From: Phycisphaerae bacterium
GTDB lineage: Bacteria > Planctomycetota > Phycisphaerae > UBA1845
DNA: 64,000 bases
Reading direction: 5' to 3'
NCBI GenBank assembly: GCA_029260165.1
Contig: JAJDDT010000102.1
Location: 150,503-214,502, forward strand
The notes under the pieces were generated by a model. That model did no database searches. It was not told the DNA's origin and was given only the letters and a program-made list of their open reading frames with translations. Positions 1 to 7,683 of this stretch are shown here, in pieces; position 1 is the stretch's first letter, and every line of letters begins with the position of its first letter. The position numbers and the translations under genes are program-made.

Positions 1-91
1 TTCGGCGCTTTTGATTCCTGCGTCCGTTCTTCTTACTGTTCGGGATGAAACAGCAGATGGGGTTGACCGCGGGATTGCCGGGCGTTAATAT

Positions 92-107
92 ATAACCATA
101 TGGTTAT
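92..107. promoter_or_regulatory. palindromic operator candidate over an ArsR-type start codon
   Basis: The 16 bases ATAACCATATGGTTAT form a perfect palindrome, and the ATG at 100-102 of the following regulator lies inside it. No Shine-Dalgarno sequence precedes that ATG. ArsR-family dimers bind short palindromes and often repress their own operon, so this is inferred to be the autoregulatory site. A leaderless transcript starting close to the ATG would fit. Confidence 0.55.
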
Positions 108-447
108 CAATCGTGCCGCACAACTTGATCTTGTCTTCGGGGCCCTCTCGGACCCGACGCGTCGCGGGATGCTTGAGACGTTGTCGGGTGGGGCTGTGAA
201 TATTCGCACGCTGGCTGCTCCGTTCAAGATGTCGCAGCCTGCGATTTCCAGGCATTTGCGCGTGCTTGAGGAGGCGGGGCTTGTTCGTCGACAGAAGCGC
301 GGGCGTGAGCACCACATTTCGGTCAATTCGCAGGCGGCCGAGCAGGCACGCGACTGGATCGCACATTATACCAGATTCTGGAAGCAACAGTTCGACGCAG
401 TCGAGGAATATCTTAACAAACAGGAGCAGAAGAATCATGTCGAGTGA
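100..447 (+). CDS. ArsR-family winged-helix transcriptional regulator
   Basis: This 115-residue protein has the compact winged-helix fold of ArsR repressors. The N-terminal helix carries FGALSDPTRRGMLETL, the recognition helix lies around residues 40-60 (KMSQPAISRHLRVLEEAGLV), and the wing follows at RRQKRGREHHISV. No metal-binding CxC motif is present, so it is not a classical metal sensor. It resembles the subgroup paired with SRPBCC (AHSA1) proteins. Its stop overlaps the next gene by 11 bases, which supports one transcript and a paired function. The start codon sits inside a perfect palindrome, suggesting autorepression. Family assignment is firm; the inducing signal is unknown. Confidence 0.88.
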   Translation: MVINRAAQLDLVFGALSDPTRRGMLETLSGGAVNIRTLAAPFKMSQPAISRHLRVLEEAGLVRRQKRGREHHISVNSQAAEQARDWIAHYTRFWKQQFDAVEEYLNKQEQKNHVE

Positions 448-892
448 CGCACATTTTGAGAACGGCACATTGACCGTTACCCGGACGTACAACGCACCGT
501 GTGCGGCTGTGTTCGAGGCATGGGTGGAGACCAGCAAGGTTCAGCAATGGTGGGGTTGTGCCCAGACGACGGCGGTCAGGTCTGAGATTGAGCGGAAGGT
601 TGGCGGAAAATACTGCCATCAGATGACGATCGACGGAGCGGGCGAGTATCCGATGGTCTGTCGCATTACGGCGTACGATTCGCCCAGGTTGCTCGCTTAT
701 GAAGATGTGTCGGGCGAACCGAACCCGATGCGTGTAACGGTGACGTTTGTCGAGCGTGGAAGCCAAACGGAGGTTCGCCTGGTGCACGAGAATCTGCCGA
801 CCGAGCTTGGCGATATCATCCGTGGTGGCTGGACGGCGGCGTTTGGCAAGTTACATGATTTTTTGGAACGGGAGGTGGCTGAGGCGAATTAG
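437..892 (+). CDS. SRPBCC / AHSA1-type protein
   Basis: A 151-residue protein of the START-like SRPBCC superfamily, AHSA1 branch. Family features include the opening strand LTVTRTYNAPCAAVFEAWVE, the tryptophan pair QQWWG around residue 38, and the C-terminal helix GGWTAAFGKLHDFLEREV. The ATG at 437 is preceded by AGGAG at 422-426 and lies inside the end of the regulator gene, so the two are translationally coupled. Members form a hydrophobic ligand cavity; ligands are mostly unknown. In ArsR-AHSA1 pairs the regulator probably controls this protein. No catalytic role can be claimed. Confidence 0.85.
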   Translation: MSSDAHFENGTLTVTRTYNAPCAAVFEAWVETSKVQQWWGCAQTTAVRSEIERKVGGKYCHQMTIDGAGEYPMVCRITAYDSPRLLAYEDVSGEPNPMRVTVTFVERGSQTEVRLVHENLPTELGDIIRGGWTAAFGKLHDFLEREVAEAN

Positions 893-961
893 ATCGGCCT
901 TCACGATCCACGGCAGGTCTCGACCCGCCTTAACACCCAGGCCGTTGAATTCCGCGGATTC

Positions 962-1147
962 CTACGAGCGCGGTGGTTGTTCGATGATGTTTTCCAGAGT
1001 CATCGTGAATTGATCTGAGTCGACCAACGGTTGCTCGGCGTCTTGCGATTTTTCAGACGTCATCGCCGCCTGGTGGAGGTGTTTCAGGATGCCGGAGAGC
1101 AGGACGGCGGTGATGGCGAGGGTGATGACGATGGTGAGTAGTGGTAG
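962..1147 (-). pseudogene. 5'-truncated small membrane protein remnant
   Basis: Read on the minus strand, this frame has no ATG, GTG or TTG before a hydrophobic stretch (LPLLTIVITLAITAVLLSG), then a polar tail ending at a TAG (962-964). Upstream the frame meets a TAA inside palindrome copy A1, and the open part begins exactly at that palindrome's outer edge. It looks like a one-TM protein whose 5' end was replaced by the repeat. No family was recognised. Confidence 0.3.
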
Positions 1148-1174
1148 GTCAGGTTAAGCGAAGCGAACCTGACG
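1145..1174. repeat. palindrome family A, copy 1 (left arm of pair)
   Basis: Starts TAGGTCAGGTTAAGCG and ends AGCGAACCTGACG, forming a hairpin with arms GTCAGGTT / AACCTGAC. It faces copy 2 across 62 bases. Related copies lie at 5670, 6811, 8105, 30827 and 30919. Confidence 0.85.
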
Positions 1175-1236
1175 ACATGCTCAAACCGCCCATATGACAC
1201 CAAACACGCCTGCACATGTATCCAGACATCCGAATT

Positions 1237-1264
1237 GTCAGGTCCGCTTCGCTTAACCTGACCT
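1237..1264. repeat. palindrome family A, copy 2 (right arm of pair)
   Basis: Inverse-orientation copy beginning GTCAGGTCCGC and ending TTAACCTGACCT. Its inner arm has GGTCC where the left copy has GGTTC, the same left/right difference as in the pair at 30827/30919. Confidence 0.85.
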
Positions 1265-1303
1265 CGTCTGCCGCGCCCTCATCGGCGTCCAAAAAGAAAA
1301 ACG

Positions 1304-2116
1304 CTACGAAAGCGATGTCTTCACATGCCTATGTCGCCAGAGAATGCCGATACTGCAGCAAACGAGCAGCAACACAGACAGCACGAGCGTAATTCGTACT
1401 GAATACGCATCGAGCAGTGGATAATCTGGAAACGTTATTCGGCGGGGCTCCTCATCGTACTCGATCGGATTCTGCCGTATGTACTCAATGGGGATTTCTG
1501 TGCGCGTTTGTGTGACAGTCTCCCAAACGCAATCCCACCATGCCTCCGATTCGAAGGCCGCCGGTTTACCAATGGCATCAACGACCCATTCGCGAAGTTT
1601 CTCGCGCCCAAGTGAGTGATACGTTCTCGATTCGTCAAACAACTGGGACCATCCCTGCGCGGGGAAAACGAAGCTTAAGTCAAGTTGGCTAACCAAATCC
1701 GTGTTGCGAAGATAAATCGTGGCGTTGCTGAATTCCTGAAGCCGCGCGCCGAGATACTTGAGACGTGTCTCCCGACCGGACGCACTTATTTCCAGGTGTG
1801 TGAACGGCACTGATTCAGGAGGCTTCACAACAACCCGTTGAGTAATGCAGACCGTGACGGGAAGGCTGAGCGAAATGACAAGCACTGCAAGGCCGGTTAA
1901 CAGACCCAACACCAGCGCATTAGCAGCCAGTCGCCGAGCCATCCCCCACCAGTCCGTCGTCGCAAGCAGAACCACACTCGCCGCCCCCCGCAAGTCCGTT
2001 CCACACTCCGGACAAATCGCCGACGGCAATCCCCGGACGCTGTACCCACACTTGGCACACCGCGCATCCCGATCCAACATGTCCAAATGTTCATTCAAAT
2101 CACCAACCGCACGCAT
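1304..2116 (-). CDS. zinc-ribbon membrane protein, function unknown
   Basis: A 270-residue protein with an N-terminal zinc ribbon (CAKCGYSVRGLPSAICPECGT, residues ~19-39, two CxxC pairs). A transmembrane segment follows at about residues 60-85 (ANALVLGLLTGLAVLVISL), then an extracytoplasmic middle part of ~145 residues, and a second TM near the C-terminus (ITLVLSVLLLVCCSIGILW) ending in a basic tail. This zinc ribbon plus TM arrangement is very common in Phycisphaerae-type planctomycetes and has no assigned function. It begins three bases after the stop of the M28 peptidase gene, so the two are probably cotranscribed. Two other proteins in the window carry the same ribbon at their C-termini. 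Confidence 0.75.
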   Translation of the reverse strand: MRAVGDLNEHLDMLDRDARCAKCGYSVRGLPSAICPECGTDLRGAASVVLLATTDWWGMARRLAANALVLGLLTGLAVLVISLSLPVTVCITQRVVVKPPESVPFTHLEISASGRETRLKYLGARLQEFSNATIYLRNTDLVSQLDLSFVFPAQGWSQLFDESRTYHSLGREKLREWVVDAIGKPAAFESEAWWDCVWETVTQTRTEIPIEYIRQNPIEYDEEPRRITFPDYPLLDAYSVRITLVLSVLLLVCCSIGILWRHRHVKTSLS

Positions 2117-2119
2117 CCC

Positions 2120-4336
2120 CTACCGAGGCTCCGCCGTCTCAACCGTACGCCCCGCGTCCAAACACGTCTCAATCGCCCTCAACGATTCCATCAAATACCC
2201 AAACGTCCGGCGATAGACCAGCTTCGCGCGATAGACCGTCCCCTCCTGCTTCCGCTCGATCCCATACCGAAGCGCCGGCAACATCCAGGGTGCATACCCC
2301 GAATCCTCATCCGGCGCGGCAAACATACTCTTAAACCAGGGCCTGCCCGGCAATCCCGACGTGACAATCCACTTCCGCTCCATCTCAATCAAATGCCGAT
2401 TCACGCACGCCAACTGCTCACCCGACAACTCCCCCGCCTCAACAGCCGACATCAACCGCCCATAAACCCGCGTCGCCGTCGCATCCAGCTCCTTCAACGC
2501 TTTCAACAGATTCCTGGGCTGAACATCCACCCCCAACCCTTCCGCATACTTGATCAGATCATCAAACAGCTCCTCAAAATCCGGTGCATACCGCGTCGGG
2601 TCCAACGGCAGCACCGACCCATTGGCCAGTCGCGACAACACCACATTCAAAACCCGCGTTACCATCAAGGCCGATCCATAATCATCACCCACCACCTTGC
2701 GATACCAGTTCAAATTGTCATACGCAGAATGATAAGACGTCCCCGCCGCTCCACCACCACCCACACTAGCCGACGGAATCGCCAAATGACAATAAAACCC
2801 CACATGATCCGACCCGCCCCCCAGATGCCCAAACCGCGGATGACCTGCCAACATCGGATCACCGTTCCGCTCGACCCACGCCTCATGAACCGTCTTCGCC
2901 TCTTCCGTCGGACCACCCACCGGCGCCACCACCCGCGTCGCATCCGCAATCACTGATTTCAGGAGCGGTGCGGAACTCGATCCAAAATTCGGACCCATGG
3001 CAGCCATGTCCAGATTGATGTACGCCACCGCATTTTTCGACAAATCCTCCGCATGGGCTTCGATCCACTCCACCGACCCCATGATCCCGTATTCCTCCGC
3101 CGCCCAATTCGCGAACACGATCGACCGCTTCGGTCGCCGACCCTGCTTCGCCAGCGTCGCAAAACTCCTGGCAGCTTCGAAAAGCACCATCGTTCCCGCC
3201 AACGGATCACCCGCGCCGAATTCCCACGCATCGTGATGACAACCGACGATTACCTTCTCATCCGGAAAATCAGTCCCGCGCAACGTCCCCACCACGTTGT
3301 ACGTTTTGGTCAATTCCCGCTTCTGTTTGACCATCAACCGAACCGTCAAATCCTCTCCACCCGCCAACCGATAGGTAAACGGCAGCCCACCCTGCCAACC
3401 ACGAGGCACCGCCTGACCCGACATCTTCGACAATATCTTCTCAGCCGCTCCCCAACCGATTGGCTGAACCGGAATCGTCGGCAACCGCACATCCTTCGGG
3501 TTCATCCGCTTCGCATCCTTCGTCGCAGCCACCCCGGGCGTCAACGGATCACCCGAATAGGGCAACGTCACAATCGACCCCCGCTGAATCGACGTCTCGT
3601 TGGCATACCCACCCTCCGGATACATCAACCCCCGCACATACCCGCTGTCTGCCGGATCGGTGTAAATGACCAATCCGATCGCCCCCGCTGCTTCAGCAAA
3701 TTTGGCTTTGTATCCCCGAAAATTCCCGCCATACCGGGCGATCACAACCTTCCCCTTCACCTCGACCCCAAGCGTCGCCAAATGCTCGAAATCCCCCTTC
3801 GTCCCATAATTCGCATAAACCACCCGCCCGGTCACATCCCCGCTACCACTAAACGCATTCCACCCAAACGAGACCCCCGCGTGTCCCGAATACCGATCCT
3901 CCGACAGAATCCGCTCCCTGATCCGCAACCGCTCCCGCTCCCGCGCCGGCGTCACAATCTCGAGCGCTGCCTCCACGGGCGTCGCCAGATACAACCACAA
4001 CTCCTGCTTCTCAACCTCCAACCCCAGCTTCTCAAACTCGACCACCAACCGATCCGCCGCCCTCAAATCCCCCGCCGAACCCGCTCGATGAGGCTCCTGC
4101 GCAAGCATCTCGTGATACCCGCGCACGCTTTCCGCCGTCGGCACCGCATTCAAACCCACCTCAAACGCCTGCTGCGATTCCCTTTCTGACGGCGGCCAGA
4201 ACCGATACGCCTCCGTCACCAGTGATTCCGCCTTTGCGGTATCCTCGCCTCCCAAAACCGGCGTTTCCTCGCCCACACCCGTCACAACCGCCAACATCAC
4301 CATCAAAAGGTAAATCACCGCTTCCCGTCCTTTCAC
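2120..4336 (-). CDS. secreted M28 family (glutamate carboxypeptidase II-like) metallopeptidase
   Basis: A 738-residue exported zinc peptidase. An N-terminal signal peptide (residues ~1-22) is followed by a protease-associated domain at roughly 150-300 and the M28 catalytic core at ~340-560. Metal and catalytic motifs are visible: HHDAWEFGAGDP (~366), WAAEEYG (~412, catalytic Glu), NLDMAAMG (~441) and HSAYDN (~537). The C-terminal 150 residues correspond to the dimerisation region of the transferrin-receptor/PSMA group. Length and domain order match glutamate carboxypeptidase II-like proteins, which remove C-terminal acidic residues from peptides; substrate here is inferred only. It precedes the zinc-ribbon gene by three bases. 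Confidence 0.9.
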   Translation of the reverse strand: MKGREAVIYLLMVMLAVVTGVGEETPVLGGEDTAKAESLVTEAYRFWPPSERESQQAFEVGLNAVPTAESVRGYHEMLAQEPHRAGSAGDLRAADRLVVEFEKLGLEVEKQELWLYLATPVEAALEIVTPARERERLRIRERILSEDRYSGHAGVSFGWNAFSGSGDVTGRVVYANYGTKGDFEHLATLGVEVKGKVVIARYGGNFRGYKAKFAEAAGAIGLVIYTDPADSGYVRGLMYPEGGYANETSIQRGSIVTLPYSGDPLTPGVAATKDAKRMNPKDVRLPTIPVQPIGWGAAEKILSKMSGQAVPRGWQGGLPFTYRLAGGEDLTVRLMVKQKRELTKTYNVVGTLRGTDFPDEKVIVGCHHDAWEFGAGDPLAGTMVLFEAARSFATLAKQGRRPKRSIVFANWAAEEYGIMGSVEWIEAHAEDLSKNAVAYINLDMAAMGPNFGSSSAPLLKSVIADATRVVAPVGGPTEEAKTVHEAWVERNGDPMLAGHPRFGHLGGGSDHVGFYCHLAIPSASVGGGGAAGTSYHSAYDNLNWYRKVVGDDYGSALMVTRVLNVVLSRLANGSVLPLDPTRYAPDFEELFDDLIKYAEGLGVDVQPRNLLKALKELDATATRVYGRLMSAVEAGELSGEQLACVNRHLIEMERKWIVTSGLPGRPWFKSMFAAPDEDSGYAPWMLPALRYGIERKQEGTVYRAKLVYRRTFGYLMESLRAIETCLDAGRTVETAEPR

Positions 4337-4502
4337 AACGTCAAATGTCAGTCACGCTGGATTTCCCAACACCCATCAACCCAAAATAACCTCAATCGCC
4401 CCACTTTCACAATCCAACCAAATCTCAGCAAAACCATTGAACCAACCCTGCCGAACAACAATAATGAACCAGGGTCAGCCACAACAGGACAGAATCACGA
4501 CC

Positions 4503-5651
4503 ATGAACCATCGGACAACGCCCATCGCCATCCTCGTCGCCACCACCATAAGCCTCACAAGCTGTGGCCCCGACCCGTTCTATCTGCCATCCCTCGCGGC
4601 AGGACAACTCGACGTCATTCTCAAATCCACCCCCATCACCTCCGCCATCGAAAGCAGCACGCTCAACGAGGACCAAATCCGCAAACTCGAACTCATCCTC
4701 GACGTCCGCCAATACGCCATCAAGAACATGAACCTCGAAGCCCGCGACAGCTTCACGCATTTTGTCGACGTCTCGGAAACCGCCCGACTCTTCAACGTCT
4801 CAGCCTCACACGCCGACCAACTCCGCGCGCTCACCTGGTCCTTTCCGGTCGTCGGCGTCGTCCCCTACCTCGGCTTCTTCGATGAAACCCTCGCCACACA
4901 ACAGGAAACCAACCTCATCGATCAGGGCTTCGACACATTCACCTACGAAGTCGACGCCTACAGCACCCTCAGCTTTTTGCCCAACCCCGTCCGCTCTACA
5001 CTCCTCAACCGCGACGACGTCTCCATCGTCGATACCGTCATCCACGAACTGCTTCACAACACCGTTTACAGACCCAACGACACCGACTTCAACGAATCTC
5101 TGGCCACCTTCGTCGGACGCACCGGTGCCGTCGAATACATCCGCGACCGATTCCCCGAAAACACAGCCGCCATCGACTACGCCATCACCCGAAACGAGGA
5201 CAACGACCGCTACGTCAACTTCATCCTGAATTTCCAGAACGATCTGATCGAATACTACGCCACGAATACCCCATCCGAAGACAGGATCGCCAACCGCGAA
5301 TCCATGTTCCAATCCGCCCGCGACGACTTCGCTACCGACGTCCAACCCCTCATGCACCACCCCGAAGATTACAACTGGGTCAAAAACCTCCCCACCAACA
5401 ACGCCTGGATCCTCGTCAACTTCCGCTACAATCTCGACCTCGACCTCTTCGCCGACGTCTACAACACAACCGGCAACGATTGGTCCACCGCCATCACCCT
5501 CTACCAGTCCGCCGCCCGGACAACCGACCCCAAATCATTTCTCCGAAACCACATCAACAATCCGGAAACCACCCCCATCACCCGAAGCCTCCCCCACGCC
5601 CTCGAAACCAGAGCGCGATGCTGCAAACCGCTGAGAACAACCCAACCCTGA
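4503..5651 (+). CDS. putative secreted aminopeptidase lipoprotein (PF10023-like)
   Basis: Starting at the ATG at 4503, the protein has 382 residues, a hydrophobic signal segment and a lipobox (SLTSCG), so it is predicted to be a lipoprotein. The core carries HELLHNTVY followed by FNESLATFVG, the HExxH plus downstream Glu arrangement of the bacterial 'putative aminopeptidase' family (PF10023). These are gluzincin-like zinc proteases with little experimental work. In-frame ATGs upstream (4437, 4464) would place polar residues before the signal peptide, so 4503 is preferred. The gene stands alone, divergent from the M28 peptidase. Confidence 0.75.
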   Translation: MNHRTTPIAILVATTISLTSCGPDPFYLPSLAAGQLDVILKSTPITSAIESSTLNEDQIRKLELILDVRQYAIKNMNLEARDSFTHFVDVSETARLFNVSASHADQLRALTWSFPVVGVVPYLGFFDETLATQQETNLIDQGFDTFTYEVDAYSTLSFLPNPVRSTLLNRDDVSIVDTVIHELLHNTVYRPNDTDFNESLATFVGRTGAVEYIRDRFPENTAAIDYAITRNEDNDRYVNFILNFQNDLIEYYATNTPSEDRIANRESMFQSARDDFATDVQPLMHHPEDYNWVKNLPTNNAWILVNFRYNLDLDLFADVYNTTGNDWSTAITLYQSAARTTDPKSFLRNHINNPETTPITRSLPHALETRARCCKPLRTTQP

Positions 5652-5669
5652 CCATTCGCGACAGCCCGG

Positions 5670-5699
5670 TAGGTCAGGTCAAGCGCAGCGGACCTGACG
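5670..5699. repeat. palindrome family A, copy 3
   Basis: Single copy reading TAGGTCAGGTCAAGCG then CAGCGGACCTGACG, 19 bases after the aminopeptidase gene. The preceding bases AGCCCGG resemble those before copies 4 and 5. Confidence 0.8.
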
Positions 5700-5910
5700 A
5701 TTCCAACTCTTCCACACCAGCGCAGCGTTGCCCTGCCGGGGGGCGGGAAATCCAAACGGTGCTCGCACGCCCCAGGAAAATATCCGCCCATACACCTCTC
5801 AGGAACGAAGAGTCACCCTGCCAAATTCAATCTGATACAGAATAGACAATTTTTGCCAGGTTTCTATGATGACGGTGAGGGTGATTCGCAACGATCGAGA
5901 GGCCCGGTTC

Positions 5911-6196
5911 ATGCCCACGCAGAACGTCAATCTCGCCGACCACCACGCTAACTTCATTCGCTCCAGCGTCGATTCCGGGCGGTACAGGAATGCAAGCGAA
6001 GTCGTACGCGCGGGCTTGCGACTTCTCGAAGATCATGAAGCCGAAACCAACTTCGCTCGAAGCACTCAAACGCGTAACCCAGGAGGCCTTTGATGCACTC
6101 GATCGAGGTGAATACTCAGAAGTCACGACGGATGACGTCAACGAGCTATTCAGGAACATCCACCAATCCGTCCGCCAAAGGCAAAACGGCGCATGA
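5911..6196 (+). pseudogene. ParD-like antitoxin with a frameshift
   Basis: From the ATG at 5911 the protein reads as a ParD ribbon-helix-helix antitoxin (MPTQNVNLADHHANFIRSS, then YRNASEVVRAGLRLLEDHE). At about 6045-6060 the coding frame changes: the natural C-terminal half (LEALKRVTQEAFDALDRGE ... NELFRNI) continues in the next frame and stops at 6194-6196. One extra base in the stretch after GAAGCCGAAACC explains this. In the original frame translation runs to 6093 with an unrelated tail. The stop of the restored frame overlaps the toxin start (ATGA), as in functional parDE operons. Confidence 0.72.
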
Positions 6197-6279
6197 ATTG
6201 GACGCTTCGCCTCGCCGACCAGGCCAAACGCGACATCGAGAGCGTTCTCAATCAGATGCTGGAACATGTTCAATTTTGA
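6193..6279 (+). pseudogene. ParE-like toxin remnant
   Basis: The ATG at 6193 overlaps the antitoxin stop. Only 28 codons remain (MNWTLRLADQAKRDIESVL, then NQMLEHVQF) before a TGA. The first part matches the N-terminal strand and helix of RelE/ParE toxins (about 95 residues when complete). Nothing of the later strands or the catalytic C-terminus follows, so the toxin is inactive. Together with the frameshifted antitoxin this is a dead TA module. Confidence 0.6.
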
Positions 6280-6330
6280 TGTAGCGTCACCCCTTGTGGG
6301 TGGCGAGACGGCTGGGGTGTGATTAGGAAC

Positions 6331-6801
6331 ATGATGCGATGGATAGCCATGATCGTTTTCTTGATCCTTGCGATCGCCTCGTTCGGAATGCACCATCAGA
6401 AGACTTCGTTTGCTGCGACGTTCTGTCACTACGATTCCGGTTTTGCCGTGTTCATCTACAAGGGAAGCGTCTATGTTTGTAAAAAAGGACCGTTCTTCGG
6501 GTTATCTGAAATGGCGGAGTTCCGCATTGGCAACTCGGGCTTCGGACTGGAGCCATCGGAATACCGCGGTCGTATTGATTGGCGGGCAATTCGTCTGCGA
6601 TTGTCCTTCTTCCCAATAGGCTTCGGTGCATTGGCTTCCATCGTCGCACTCATGTACGCCAAACGCCTGAAACTCGCAGAGCGAGATAGAAAGGGATTGT
6701 GTCTCAAATGCGGATATGACCTGAGGGCCGGACACGAGCGTTGCCCGGAGTGTGGCACAGAAAACGCGGCGTACTCAAGAACTGCCGAGGAACCGACCTG
6801 A
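6331..6801 (+). CDS. small zinc-ribbon membrane protein, function unknown
   Basis: A 156-residue protein counted from the ATG at 6331 (an ATG at 6334 and a GTG at 6319 are alternatives; AGGA at 6325-6328 suits 6334 best). It has an N-terminal TM (WIAMIVFLILAIASFG), an extracytoplasmic stretch of about 60 residues, a second TM (FFPIGFGALASIVALMYA) and a C-terminal cytoplasmic zinc ribbon, CLKCGYDLRAGHERCPECGT. The ribbon is of the same type as in the genes at 1304-2116 and 31146-31934, but placed at the other end compared with the first. A palindrome of family A lies ten bases after the stop. No function can be assigned. Confidence 0.7.
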   Translation: MMRWIAMIVFLILAIASFGMHHQKTSFAATFCHYDSGFAVFIYKGSVYVCKKGPFFGLSEMAEFRIGNSGFGLEPSEYRGRIDWRAIRLRLSFFPIGFGALASIVALMYAKRLKLAERDRKGLCLKCGYDLRAGHERCPECGTENAAYSRTAEEPT

Positions 6802-6810
6802 ACAGCCTGG

Positions 6811-6840
6811 TAGGTCAGGTTCGCATTGTTCAACCTGACC
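6811..6840. repeat. palindrome family A, copy 4 (diverged centre)
   Basis: Reads TAGGTCAGGTT, a different centre (CGCATTGTTC), then AACCTGACC. The arms are kept while the usual AAGCG-AGCG centre is lost, which suggests selection or recent copying of the hairpin arms. Confidence 0.75.
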
Positions 6841-6988
6841 GACAGCAACACTGTGCCATGATTCGCAAGGTCCGAGAAAATCAGGGATTGTTTGAACACG
6901 CGAGGGCAGAAGCGGCGACATGGGCAGCTTGCGAAGCATGCGCCATGGTCTTGTTGCTGGTAATGCCTGCTCAACGTAAACTCCTGGA

Positions 6989-7387
6989 ATGTGGTATCGT
7001 TGTATGACACCAGATGATGACGGATTACCGAAAGTCGCCCGAACAGCTCGATCACTCGGCGTTCGCATTCCGCAGGACGTACAACCAGATGCCGAAGGAA
7101 ACGTCTCGCCCGGCATGGGGGGGATGTCAGTGGCCCCCAACTCAATGTGGAACCTGCCGCATCACCGCCGCCCGCGCGGAATGTCCAACGAATCTACCGG
7201 GCCGAAAAATGACCATGTATTCGCGGTGTATTCGGACGCTATCGGCGAAGCAAGCCTTACGGTGCGGGCTGACCCGAAGTGGCCAGCCAAGCACGCACTC
7301 GTCGAACCGGAATCCTGCGTTTCCATCGCAACCTACGAAAACGCTATTCAAAGTACAAGACCCTCCTGGAAAAGGGCTTGGCCATGA
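6989..7387 (+). CDS. uncharacterised protein, first gene of a three-gene cassette
   Basis: A 132-residue soluble protein beginning MWYRCMTPDDDGLPKV. It has ordered blocks (LGVRIPQDVQPDAEGNV, GMGGMSVAPNSMWNLP, HRRPRG) and a C-terminal YENAIQSTRPSWKRAW. The MSVAP-NLP-HRRP spacing looks like a conserved bacterial family of unknown function that I recall only as hypothetical proteins; no fold or activity is claimed. The start at 6989 is chosen because the MWYR block appears part of the family; 7004 is an alternative. The stop overlaps the next start (ATGA, 7384), so it heads a tightly coupled operon. Confidence 0.6.
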   Translation: MWYRCMTPDDDGLPKVARTARSLGVRIPQDVQPDAEGNVSPGMGGMSVAPNSMWNLPHHRRPRGMSNESTGPKNDHVFAVYSDAIGEASLTVRADPKWPAKHALVEPESCVSIATYENAIQSTRPSWKRAWP

Positions 7388-7683
7388 ATGTCCGCCTCAA
7401 TGCATATCTGGCGCTGGAACGGGTGATGTTATTGCTGGACGAGTCGGGAGATGAAGTCGCCGACGCGATTCGGGACCAAATGGACGTTCTATGGTACGCG
7501 CTAACAGTGGAGGATCACGCATTCCTCGACACCCGCACAATTTGCGTGGAAGATTCTAAACCACTCCGAATTCCGCTTCCTCAACCGCCGACGTGGGCCT
7601 CCAGCACTCCGCCCACCACTACATTAATTCGTAACCGAGACGTAGGACTTCTGGTTCCTGTTCCTTCGGAGTATGCGGCGTGA
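7384..7683 (+). CDS. uncharacterised protein, second gene of the cassette
   Basis: A 99-residue protein. The first ~55 residues form two amphipathic helices (LALERVMLLLDESGDEVADA, then MDVLWYALTVEDHAFLDTR). The rest is proline-rich and weakly structured. The helical part, with its WYAL...ED.AFLD pattern, looks like a small helical partner protein. Its ATG overlaps the stop of the gene before and its TGA overlaps the GTG start of the next, so all three are likely translated together. No known family could be named. Confidence 0.55.
   Translation: MNVRLNAYLALERVMLLLDESGDEVADAIRDQMDVLWYALTVEDHAFLDTRTICVEDSKPLRIPLPQPPTWASSTPPTTTLIRNRDVGLLVPVPSEYAA

Larger units (their letters stand above)
893..1303. 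other. 411-base gap with a gene remnant and an inverted palindrome pair
   Basis: The gap between the SRPBCC gene and the minus-strand zinc-ribbon gene holds an open minus-strand frame without a start (962-1147) and two copies of palindrome family A at 1145-1174 and 1237-1264 in opposite orientation. No complete gene or RNA gene was recognised. Confidence 0.6.

Noticed and set aside
6285..6320. Stem-loop-like sequence CACCCCTTGTGGGTGGCG just after the ParE remnant
   Set aside because: It looked like a fourth repeat family, but I could find only weak partial matches (8811, inside aroB at 10909), so it is not supported as a repeat.
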